DNA of 64,000 nt from Phycomyces nitens (lineage: Eukaryota; Mucoromycota; Mucoromycetes; Mucorales; Phycomycetaceae), in assembly GCA_022702545.1 (NCBI GenBank), contig JAHRBC010000005.1, forward strand, positions 1,550,001 through 1,614,000, in the 5' to 3' direction. The notes under the pieces were generated by a model. The model was given only the letters and a program-made list of their open reading frames with translations, made no database searches and had not been told where the DNA came from. Positions 35,386 through 45,786 of the stretch are shown here, piece by piece. Both the position numbers and the translations under genes were made by a program. The first letter of the stretch is position 1. Every line of letters begins with the position of its first letter.

Positions 35386-38300
35386 TCAATTATGGCCTTG
35401 ATCCAAACGTTTGATGCCGATGATGTTTGTTGTAAGTGTGGTTACAAATACTTTTGTGCCATTGCACAGCCCAGCTTCTGGATCGATGTTGCGCATGATA
35501 AGAATAGGCATACCAATTTTCAACTTGAGTATATGGGGTGGAATACTGTGGTATACACACCACAGCTGAGTGAAATACAAACTCCACAACCGATATCTGG
35601 TTCCTCTTTGCTAATGACCATGGCAAGATAACATCCCAGGAGCAGTTACACACCAGGCACACGTACACTTCACACTACTACAGTGATAACCGACCATTAC
35701 ACAATAGAGATTAATAGAACAAGGGAACTAGAATAATAACTATATAAACCACCATAATATTCTTTCTTCAATAAATAACACTCTCACAGTATCTATAAGT
35801 TCCCAAAACCCCTAATTTACCACAAATACCACTGCAAGTGAGGTAATTGAGGAACTCAACTGGGTATCTGGTATTGTCTACATTCAGATCATCAGAATCC
35901 ATGACCGCGTCTAAAGAGCAATACTCTTTTATGTCTCCAGGAAAGATCTCAATGCCAACATCATTGATTTGGCTGATCATTCTGTTGGTTGGTGCAAGAA
36001 TGGCATTGTGGTTATAGTAGTGGGGTTGCTGGTTGATTGAGGAAATTTGAGGATACACCTTATGAATAAGGGTCCCGTAGCTTTCCGAGTCAATACACTA
36101 CTGTGGAGGGAGCTCTAGACTGTTTTCCTGTTCCCCGTCACTAATGCCAATAGCCAACAACTTTGCAGCGAATTCAGCAGAAAGAGGACCACTTTGAGAA
36201 ACTCTCATATTTTGCGTCAAATGGAGCACTTTGACAATTTTCCAGAAAGAAGCTCTGTTTAAGCACTCTCCTACAACCTGAGATCGTGTGCCTTTCTTCA
36301 AAACAGGCAAGACTTGACGAAAGTCTCCGCCAAACACAAACACTTTTCCACCAAACGGAATTCTCTCGTAGACAGGGTCTACTGCACTCATGATGTCCCA
36401 AATGCATCTGTCAACAGCCTCGAAGCTGTGTTTGTTTCACATTACGGCTTCGTCCCAGATTAAAGATTATTTTTATTATAGGGATATAGTGTTGGCGATC
36501 AATAGATCATATAGCATCACAAGTACAAAGGAGAAGAGCAAAAAAGTCTTCAGAAATCACAAAGACAAAAAAGGTAGGGGACGTCTTCGTTCCAGAGAAA
36601 GAGTTTGGTTTTTTGTAGAAGCCTTGCGTGGGAAGATCCAAGTGATATGCTGCAGTAAGAGTCGTGGTTTGCATCTAATGGTATCTTGAACCTGCTGTGG
36701 GCTGTCCTTCCACCTGGCAATAGGATCGTGGCAATTCCAGAAGTAGCGACAGGGAGAGCGATTTCATCCTTGGATCGTATATAGTTCAAAAGTGCTTTGA
36801 ACAGCAACGATTTTCCTGTCCCACCTGGCCCATCAACAAAGAACAGTCTGTTCTGGGGTTCACTTTCAGAAAGATTCAGGGATGCAACAATTTGATCATA
36901 AGCGATATTTTGCTCTGTGTTAAACATCCTCTGAACCACCTCAAGTGCCTGTCTTTCTTCCTCGGCGTCGTATCCTCTCTTTTCGGCCATTTCAAGTGCC
37001 TCAAGAATTGGTATGTCTCCCATAACCGTAACAAATTCTTGTGGCATTGCTGGGTAATCTGAAAGGTTATGGCCAGTAACCTGGAGTCGAGATTGTATGT
37101 CCCCTAGAGCTCTTTTCAAGATTAACTCTTTCTGCTCCTCACTCAAGTTTGTTGTTGTGGTCGGAATAGTATGGAGAATCTCGAAGAAGTAGTCATCGGC
37201 CATGTCATCTTTGTATTTTTCCCAGAGAAGAGAAGGATCAGACGGGGAACAGTTGGTAAGAATGTATGTGAACAATGCACAAATTATGGAGCCCGAAGGG
37301 GAGAGTTGTCTTGCTTCATCCATACATTGATCCCATTCATTGTCATCCGCCAAGAGCCCAAGAGCAAGAGCAGCTTGTTGGAAGGTTCCATGCACAATTC
37401 CATCTACGGTCTTGATGCTCGAGAAACTGGTTGGTCCTCGTACTTTGAGCAGGAGTATCCAAAGACAAAACAACTCCATGTTTGACGGACTGGCGGCATA
37501 TATCCGAGATACAACATCTTTAAATGGAGGTCTGCTCCTTGCCTTCCATTTTCTGCTGGCAGCCATCCAAGTGTAATGCTTTGGTATTTCATTGTAGGTG
37601 TATTGACGTGCATTTTCGTCGCAAGCACAGAGTTGGAAAAACGCCAAGAGCTTGTTCCTTGAGAGAGAGAGTCGCGTGCAAGGCGAAGTTCTTCTGCAGA
37701 CATGTCCTCCCGAAAATTGACATATTGGTCATCAGTTAAATGAATGCTTAGTCGTGATACCATTGGGTGGTGCATGTGGATAGGAACTGACAATGTGCGC
37801 CACACAGCTTCACACGGGCCAATGTATCGAGCATTCTGGTACTCAGTGATTTCATCAATAGCAATTGTTTGATTTTGATGTCCAGAATCAACAGCAGAAT
37901 TCTCGTTCGAAATTTCAACTTGTGCACGATCAGAGCCTTTTGTAAGATACATACACAGATACTTGATGGCACGGGTTGTGGAACAGATCTCAACATTGAT
38001 ATGGGCATCATACTTGTGACAGATGTATGGATTGTATGGGACAACATGTTGATTTGTTACAACGAAATGTCCACGGCCAAAGATGTGAAACTGCCCATTG
38101 TTTCTTCGTCTGTAAAGTGGATATCCACTTGAGCTCACCCTTGTCTCCTCGATAAATGCCTTTGGATAGCCCTTGGTACATATACCATTATGCATACATG
38201 GAGCATCAGGCTTGGCAGTACCGCAAGGACCATGTGTCATACTCTTGGCTACTGTATTGTACAACTTTGGGTGGGTGATTGGGTCAGGGAGCTCTGCACA

Positions 38301-38660
38301 AACAAAGTTGTCAAATTCTACAGGCGTGCGAGGACGTTCATCTGGCATCAGAATAAAAAAAGAAGGCGAACATGCGAAAGGCCACGCTTCTGAAACTGTT
38401 CAGCAGCAGATGTCAATGGGTGAACATAAGAATTGAATCGCTGGATAATAGTTTGAATTGCATCTACAGCCAAGGGTATCATCCAGATAAAATATTCCAA
38501 TCTCATAACTCATCGTCGAATGCTCTGAAGCTGGTGTAAAGCTTTGTCCATTGGTCTTTGGTTGGAGTATTATCTGTGGATAAGCAAGGTTGATATTTCC
38601 ATTGTTTGTCCACATTTCTGCTTTGCAAAGGGAATTCTTGCTTTCATGGGTGTAAAGCAA
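35386..38660 (-). pseudogene. Helitron replication initiator/helicase, broken
   Basis: Rolling-circle transposase with fused SF1 helicase. Intact blocks on the minus strand are 38348-37650 (Helitron N-terminal region), 37647-36550 (linker and Walker A), 36391-36098 and 36058-35830 (middle helicase motifs) and 35541-35390 (a later helicase motif). The Walker B segment appears twice in diverged form about 130 bp apart (near 36580-36597 and 36447-36464). This suggests a small duplication or insertion that also disrupts the frame. Joined across the lesions the blocks follow the usual Helitron order, but no functional product is possible from this copy. Confidence 0.85.
35547..35824. mobile_element. 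Solo LTR, 278 bp, inserted in the Helitron
   Basis: Starts TGTGGTA and ends TACCACA, a 7-bp perfect inverted repeat with TG...CA ends. It is flanked on both sides by the 5-bp direct repeat AATAC (35542-35546 and 35825-35829). Removing the insert and one AATAC restores the helicase frame exactly, at LTCSGIPPHILKLK. It contains TATATAAA at about 35740-35747 and AATAAA at about 35770. No internal retrotransposon region is present, so this is a solo LTR left by LTR-LTR recombination. The orientation is uncertain; TATA and AATAAA order favour the plus strand. Confidence 0.92.
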
Positions 38661-39060
38661 TATTGGCGATATAGTTGATCCTCGGTTTAGATATTGATAC
38701 CCACCCCATATTCAAAAACAAGATAAACCGTACGTGCAATACTATATGGAGATTCATGATATAGTTTGGAAATATGTCCTTGTTGGATCTAGACGTTGGG
38801 GATCTAAGACCAGGATGACCTTTGATTTGCCGCCTTTCCTTTACAATTGTTGATATGTCACGAGAATCTGCTTTTTCCTGGAGTATATTTGAGAGAGATA
38901 TTTCTGTTGTTTCTGGGGGATGATTGCGATTGGTAGAATGTTTATAGTTGATTAATCTACAACTTGGGTAGGATGATGAAGCTTGATTTCGGTATGGATT
39001 GATATTATCATCTGTAAATTGCCGTTTGATTTCGGGATGATTGATAGAACCACATCAACA

Positions 39061-42000
39061 AGACTTTATAGCGTCTAAAGCAGATGTTTTTATATTTGAA
39101 ACAGGGAATAGAACAAGAGATAGAGAAAACAAAAAACAAAAACATTTGATACACCGCCGATTAACTACTATTGGTCGATAATTGATTTAACAGATGCACA
39201 CAAGATCTTGAACTTGAAACGAGACAAAAGTAACTGGAAAATGTAATAATGCTATCAAAGAGCAAATATTCTGCTTTCAATATTCCAACTGTCTAGAAAG
39301 CTTATGCTTTCTCAAACTCTTTTCAAAGTGTCAAAGTTTCTTGAGCCATTTCATTTTTTCTTTAAAAAAACAGCGATTTCTAGACAGATGCCTATATTTT
39401 GCCTTTTATTTGGTTGATTTATAGATGATAATAGCTATAGTTTGCTGACCTGTGTCTAAATATAAAGTATCCTTGATAACCTAGAGATACAAGTGCTATA
39501 TATCATTATTAAATTATTATTTTTTGGATTTTTCTCACCCCTTTATTTTCAATGTGGTGCAAATAGACGACGCGTAACTTGAAATTTTCAAATTTTCGTC
39601 TTTGTACCCCTCTTACTCTTCATCTATTGGTCCATCAATGTTCAAACTTGAATATCATCTAGTCCCACACTTCTTGAGCATGTCCTTCCAGTTTTATGTT
39701 TTTTCATCGAGTAAAGCAAGAAAAACAAGCGTTTGAATTCTGAAACACTTTAGCGGATTTTCCTGCCTCCTTAAAACGCTGGATTTTTTGTTTACATTTC
39801 CATATTTGTCCACTGTTTTCGCGTCTTTATACCTACGCGTACCAAATCACTGACAAAAAACATGTCGAATAAAATGTCGAAATGATCAATTGCACATTAC
39901 ATTACCATTAGCGCATTATAGACTTGCTATGCACTCAATTAGCCATTCCATCCCTAATTCATCAACAACAACTTACCATGTCGCAATTATACTAACATCC
40001 TTATTCAACAGTCTGATTGGTAATAATTCTCCATGACATGCAGATCGCTCCAGAGTAAGCTCGCCTTGGGTACCAAAATGTGTATTTAAACAGCATAATT
40101 TATTATACTAGAAAACAAGGCTATAGCTAAAACAGTCCAACAATAATTTCTATAATATGAATCTGATACCTTTCTGTAGTAAACGGACACATTTAATAAA
40201 GTGAAAGTATACAGAGAAGCCAGTCAGTAATCGACACTCATGGTGATACACCAGAGTACTAGCTGTATCATACTCTTTAAAAGACTATTAAGTACAAGCC
40301 AACATATTTATTAATTAGCTTTAAGAAAACATGGTTCTTTGACTAGTGATTCTATAAAGCTCATTTTCAATACACACATGTATCGATTAATTACATCGAT
40401 GATGTTCATATAAAAAAGGCAATTGTGCTATTTTCACTATACGGATAAATGTTTTATAGGCGGTTATAATACTTTTAGCAAATTCAAGGCCATGTGTATT
40501 TTATAACAAGAGGAAAAAAGGCTCTTTTTTGGTGGTAAGGATATATAATGGTAAATTGGTTAAAATGTAAATGCTCTTTTTTTGTATTGAATTTTATAAA
40601 GAAGCAACCCAATATTCAATGCTATATGGCTATGTTTAAATTCCATTTCTGACCATTGAATTGAAGCAGGATCTCATTAGTTTAAACTGATAATACTATT
40701 ATTCCCACCAAGTCTATGATTAACCGTGAGCACAAGGCCTTGGATTTGATAATGAGAATAAACCCAAGAGATGTCCGGTTTAGGACTCCCCTTGTAATTA
40801 TTATTATTATTATTATTTTAAAAAAAAGGTTTATAGCGATTGCATCTTGATTAGAACCAATGGCAATAAAACTAAATCACTGACGAAATTCAAAATTCAT
40901 CCAGAGTACACTCAAAGGAAATGTATTATGACCTCTCTATAAAACTTGACCCATGACCAGCCCATTAATTGGGTTTGTGTTTCAATTGATACGGCCAAAA
41001 TCATTCTTATTGACAGTATGTGTCTACAGTCCAGGTAAATTGACACCAATTGTACGCATTACTCAATTGTGATATATTATGGCTGCCAATATATATATAT
41101 TTATTAAGAAATTACCTTTCTACATTATTATAATCCCTTAATCTGAGCCGTCTCTTCTTCTTGATGGCCTATCGACTTTATTCAAAAAGTACCTACAGAA
41201 CCAAATCTTTATTGGTTAATATTTGCAAGGATCCTCTAGAGTCCAAACTATTTGGATTTGGGGATTATCTTTTGAGCCATTCAGCGCATTCAAACAGCCG
41301 AATCTGTCAAACTTGTATAGAGAAATAAAGTAAAGATAAAACACATTTCTATACTGTATGTATTTGTGCCTTTATATTCAATCTTTAGAGCCAAAGTTAC
41401 TTGTAAACCCTTTAATTGGATATTACAGCAACAGATTTCCATGATAGATTAGTATGTTATTCAAGAGAACAAAGTAACAGCTTACTCATAAGTGGTGTCA
41501 GGAACAGTCTGACCTGGCGTAGTAGTTTAGCAATCTAGTGTTGCTCATAATCTGCAAGTATATAAAGCCGTGTTCCACAAAACCCAGTTCAGACTCCAGT
41601 GTAAAATAGAGAATTGTATAGATACAGTACCACTGATATGTTCCTCATTTATCAGAGAAACACCTACAGCCATTGCAAAGCCATACTCTTTTGCTTTGCA
41701 TTCCACCTATCATGACCCCAAAACCTTTGAGTCTTTACAATATCTAGTCTTCAGGTCGGTTTGAACATGATGATCTTGAATGTTAGCTTGAAAAGTGAGG
41801 ATTATTATATAAATATTATGGATAATATACAATCCCAAGAAAATTAAATCCTTGGACTTTCTTTGTATACTGACAATGAATATATATATATATATCTTGC
41901 GCTTTCTCCACTTTTAAATTACGAGAATACAATTGGACAAAGCAAGAAACATTTAAACAGCAGAGTTGAATGTCTTTACAAGCTTTTAGAGATAAAAACC

Positions 42001-42229
42001 ACTATTAATAAAGGACAGCTGTAAAGAGAATTTGGCGATCGATCGTAACACCCTGAGATTTTGCTTTTCTCCAGGAAAATGGGTGAGCAGCAGTTGAAAT
42101 CACTTTTTAGTATCGAGGTTGCACCCGGAGTCCCACAGGTACATCTGTGTAACAATCTATATATAAAATTAGATATCCCTATTTTTGCTCTGGCCAAATT
42201 TAAGAAAAAAACGTCTTTACTTCTTTAAC
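39061..42229. other. Gene-poor AT-rich spacer
   Basis: About 3.2 kb with no credible coding frame. It has small (TTA)n and (TA)n tracts, for example near 40797-40817 and 41090-41102. The proximal part may still contain the unrecognised 5' end of the Helitron. The last few hundred bases upstream of 42230 should hold the promoter of the Smr gene. Confidence 0.45.
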
Positions 42230-43146
42230 ATGGGAAATTCACAATCGATTGGACGCGTTGTTGAGGAAGGTGTACAAATATACCAGGCTGTCAAGCAACA
42301 GCAGGAGCAGGAACAACACAAACAGCAGCAGCAGCAGCACCAACAGCAATACCAACAGCATAATTCGTTTAATGGCTTTCAACCTTCGCCATCACCTCAC
42401 AATCAGCATGATTCAGGGGACGACGATTATGAATATACTCGTCTGCGAGAATGTGCCCATCAGGAAGCTGAAAAGAGAAATGACTGCTATGGAAGAAGTA
42501 AAGCAGCTTATCAAAGTGGGGATGGTGCTCTAGGTAAAGATATAATAGAACCATGGTTCGTTATCTTACTGCCCATACAATCCAGCCAAACAGCTTTCCA
42601 ATCAAGGCCACCAACACGACAATGCCATGAATCGATACAACAGCCAGGCTGCAGACCTTATCTTTAAATGTAAGATGGTTACCCAAAGATTGGATACTAG
42701 AGGATATGTTATTTAGACATTTGGATAGTAAAAAATCAAGGACGATCTCCAACTGAGATTGATCTCCACGGCTTGTTTGTAAAGGAGGCATCAGCAAAGG
42801 TAGAAGAAGCCATCAAACGGTGTGAGCGTGAGAAGTATGATCATTTGGTTATCATTGTCGGAAAAGGTCTTCATAGTACAGGTATTTTTCAAGGCAGACA
42901 AATAGACATTAATCAGTTTCAAAAAAAAAAAAAACAAGCGTGACTGATAAAGTGAATGGCCTAGGCAACATTGCAAAATTAAAGCCTGCAATCCTGGACC
43001 TTGTGAAGCGCTACAATGTTCATGTTGAGCCAAATAAGCCTAACCCTGGCTGTCTATATGTTGAATTTGGCAAGGGTACCGGAGATATGTCCTGGCTCGA
43101 TCGACTCTCGGACAAAATGGCAAGCAAGGAGTGTACCATTATGTGA
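42230..43146 (+). CDS. Smr-domain protein with putative dual lipid anchors
   Basis: Four exons (42230-42533, 42586-42669, 42717-42881, 42953-43146) encode 248 aa. MGNSQS at the N-terminus is a strong N-myristoylation sequence (Gly2, Ser6). Residues ~25-50 are a Q/H-rich tract. A DUF1771-like helical segment follows (YTRLRECAHQEAEKRN ... NRYNSQAADLIF). Then comes the Smr domain, with DLHG at 145-148 and VGKGLHS further on. The chain ends KECTIM, whose last four residues (Cys245-Thr-Ile-Met) form a CaaX prenylation box. DUF1771-Smr proteins are nucleic-acid-binding or nuclease-like; some act in RNA quality control. Membrane anchoring at both ends is an inference from the motifs. Exon 4 begins at AG 42952, the acceptor that keeps the frame. 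The start is well defined by the myristoylation motif. Confidence 0.88.
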
Positions 43147-43300
43147 TTTTATTTTATTTTTGTTTTTATTTATTTATGAATCAATGACAAAGGGCACATT
43201 AAGGGTTTCGATTACTATTCTAGTTCTTCAAGAAACATGATATATAAAAGTCTATTCACAGCTCAAATGCATTATATTAAGGATATTTATATATACTTGG

Positions 43301-45208
43301 CTACAAATTATACTCGTTTGATTGTGGATAATTATGATCGCTCGTAAGTCCATTATAAAGGTTAGCAATGTAAGCAAATCGCCATCTCATAAAACATCTA
43401 GGGAAATTTACGTTTTCTAATATAGGCCTATGTCTTGCATAGACAGGCATATCGATATTATAGAATATTCCAGGGTGTTTCTTGCCGGTCCTCAGTGCTT
43501 CGAGATAATTGACAGCCGAGTATAAAACAGGGCTCTTTAAGATTAAAGATCCTCCTTGTATCCTGGGATCAAATCGTTTGGCGTTAACGTAAAGCCAAGT
43601 GTTAGAGGCCGGGAACCTTTCACTTGTATTGCTTCTAGTGGATACTGTATTCTCTCTAACCGATGTTCCGCTTCTGCTCTCTCTTTTCTTCGCGCTGGGT
43701 CTTTGTCCGCTTTGGCTGATGATCAAGTAATGTATGCTTTCCTTTGTGGCATCGTCCTTTTTATCAAGCCGTTCAAACTCTACCTGGTGTATCAAGAGTT
43801 TTCTTAGCTGGGTGTTTCCCATGTCTATTTCTATGTGGTACTCTTCAGGATTCAGTGGAGCCTGGACTTTTACGAATAGCAATCGTAATTCGCAAAGGTT
43901 CTTGCAGCGAGCAGAGAGATACGCCAGAGATTGGATTTGTACCGTACAATGGACCATTTTGAATTTCTCGAGACAATGAGGTTTCCAAGATGATTCATCG
44001 ACTTTAAAGTGAGCGATATTTGCCCCACAGATTTCAAGGACTTTTAGCGATGAGCAGTAGTTTAAAATGTCGTGCAGGGAAACTGTTGTCGCTTGGGATT
44101 TTATGACCAGTTCCTTTATGAGAGAAAAGTGATTGACACCTTTGAGCAGAAACCCAGGCCATTTGGTCTCCTTTTGGAGAAAGAGGACAAACGCAGGGAT
44201 GTCTTTCAAGGCCTTCATGCCATTGGAAATGGCCGAAATGCTATTCATTGCAATCTTTACAAATGGAATTGGAGCATAAGTAAAACTGGCAAGATTTGCA
44301 CTGGACCTGGCTATTAGCTTTACGAAAGCCACCTGGAACTTGGGTTTTTCGATATCGGCTCTTAGCTTGACCAAACGGAGGTTTTTGAAAAAGGTTTTTA
44401 CGTGTGGTCTTGTCTCTAGTCTTTGGTCGTGATATCTATCGGTTTTATCACAATCGAACCCAGAAAGGCACTCGATAGTAGTCAGGTTTGGGTACTTGCA
44501 GCCCCAATAATATACCCATCCTAGATCCATCATATTCGTCTCAAATACAACGCACCGCATTTTCTTGGCCTTGGTCACATCCAGGGCTTTGTCGAGCTCT
44601 ATCTTTGTCAGACTTTTAAACGTGTGAGACAGGACCAGCTTCTCCAACATTGGCAGACACGAGTGAATGGCCTCTATATATTCAAATTCGCAACTGAACT
44701 TGGGCTGTACACCACCTTGGGAAAGGTTCAAGTATACAAGGGTTGGGACGCCAGCAAGACTCTCTATTAATTCCTTCTTGTAAATGCTACAGTCACTTAG
44801 GCACAGTTTCAAGTGGGTCAATCTCCTCCAAGACTTCCAATTGGAAGAGGCCCCAAAGCAGCCTTTAGATAGGCTTCCGTTTTCAATGTCGAGACGCTCC
44901 ATGCCCCTGAGGTACTTTTGCATCCATCGAATTAACTTTGGACTGACATCATTATGGATTTTTAAATGCAAAGAATCGACAATAGGAGCAAACAACCTTA
45001 TTTTTCTCTCGGAGAAAGTGAGAGACCATGTAAAGGCCTTCAATTGATGGGAGTCCTCTATTACGACGCTGGACAGCAAAAGTGTGATGAATTGCCGGTA
45101 CCACTTTCGACACACTCTGGTGCAAATCTCCATTTCTCTTGACGTTAGATGGCTTCCTATTTGCGTGAGGATCTCAAAGGGCAGTTTTTCAAAATCCATA
45201 GTGTACAT
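43301..45208 (-). CDS. F-box/LRR-like protein 1
   Basis: Single exon of 635 aa. The F-box is at residues ~4-45 (MDFEKLPFEILTQIGSHL ... CRKWYRQF). Irregular leucine-rich repeats follow, for example LKLCLSDCSIYKKELIESL and LEICGANIAHFKV. F-box proteins bind Skp1 and bring substrates to SCF ubiquitin ligases, with the LRR part choosing the substrate; the substrate here is unknown. ATG at 45208 is the first in frame; another ATG three codons later is also plausible. The body shares a block order with the next two F-box genes (YLPN/tlvYLNL, then AIHSCLPMLEKL, then W-Y--CKYPNLTTIE), so the three look like diverged paralogs. It is divergent from the neighbour at 45787. Confidence 0.85.
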   Translation of the reverse strand: MYTMDFEKLPFEILTQIGSHLTSREMEICTRVCRKWYRQFITLLLSSVVIEDSHQLKAFTWSLTFSERKIRLFAPIVDSLHLKIHNDVSPKLIRWMQKYLRGMERLDIENGSLSKGCFGASSNWKSWRRLTHLKLCLSDCSIYKKELIESLAGVPTLVYLNLSQGGVQPKFSCEFEYIEAIHSCLPMLEKLVLSHTFKSLTKIELDKALDVTKAKKMRCVVFETNMMDLGWVYYWGCKYPNLTTIECLSGFDCDKTDRYHDQRLETRPHVKTFFKNLRLVKLRADIEKPKFQVAFVKLIARSSANLASFTYAPIPFVKIAMNSISAISNGMKALKDIPAFVLFLQKETKWPGFLLKGVNHFSLIKELVIKSQATTVSLHDILNYCSSLKVLEICGANIAHFKVDESSWKPHCLEKFKMVHCTVQIQSLAYLSARCKNLCELRLLFVKVQAPLNPEEYHIEIDMGNTQLRKLLIHQVEFERLDKKDDATKESIHYLIISQSGQRPSAKKRESRSGTSVRENTVSTRSNTSERFPASNTWLYVNAKRFDPRIQGGSLILKSPVLYSAVNYLEALRTGKKHPGIFYNIDMPVYARHRPILENVNFPRCFMRWRFAYIANLYNGLTSDHNYPQSNEYNL

Positions 45209-45786
45209 GGCGAAAGACAATTGGCAATTCTAAAGATGTTTTTGAAGATATACTTTTTTATATATAGGTGAAAAATAATGAGCTTGGACCTTTTGTGGCT
45301 GCTTATGAGCCATGGTGATGGTGCTGCCCTTGGGTTTACAATGGTCTTTCTACATTTCCCAAAGGCTGCCTCGACTCTCTCTCTTTTTTTTTTCCAAAAA
45401 AAAAACAGGACAATGAGGGGCAAAACAAGAGAAATGTTGTCCTTTGTAGCCTGTATTTGGTGAGCCGCAATCATTTCAGGTTAATTCTCTTGGACATGCC
45501 TCTTTTAGGCCAGTTGAAACCGCAGTGTAACATGGCTTTAAATATGTGCTCTATAGAGTTTGAATATTTATTGGATGACTTATATGTGTACAGGCACTGC
45601 TTGAAACTCTATTGGATACTTTGAATTCTCGCAGCACGATTTCTATTTATCATCCTCTTAACAAAAGTCGAGTATTTTGTTGGAGTAATATCATGTGAAC
45701 CTTTATTTATTTTATTTTTTTAATAATAATAAAAAACATCTTTATTCTATAATATCTGCTTTACCTTGTTTTGAATCATCATCTTG
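45209..45786. promoter_or_regulatory. Divergent promoter region between two F-box genes
   Basis: 578 bp between divergent paralogous F-box genes, with poly-A/T tracts near 45385-45405 and 45705-45735. No specific sites can be assigned. Confidence 0.4.

Larger units (their letters stand above)
35386..39060 (-). mobile_element. Decayed Helitron (Rep/helicase) remnant
   Basis: The minus strand carries recognisable pieces of a Helitron replicase/helicase in order: an upstream open stretch from ~39060 to ~38750, the Helitron_like_N region with QKRGLSHVRLL, HGPCG, PCMHNGICTKGYPKAF and GYPLYRRRNNG, and a PIF1-type helicase with Walker A DGPGGTGKSLL, then IWDEAVM, FGGDFRQVLPV and LKLKIGMPILIMRN...GLCNGTK. 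Visible damage includes a frameshift in a T-run near 38350, a frameshift near 37650, stops at 36437 and 36098, a solo LTR at 35547-35824, and loss of the last helicase motifs. The 5' TC and 3' CTRR ends were not located. Confidence 0.88.

Noticed and set aside
33160..35401. Short MKAI...-type ORF in both 515-bp repeats as a gene
   Set aside because: Only ~61 codons shared, differences mainly change amino acids, and downstream continuation differs between copies.
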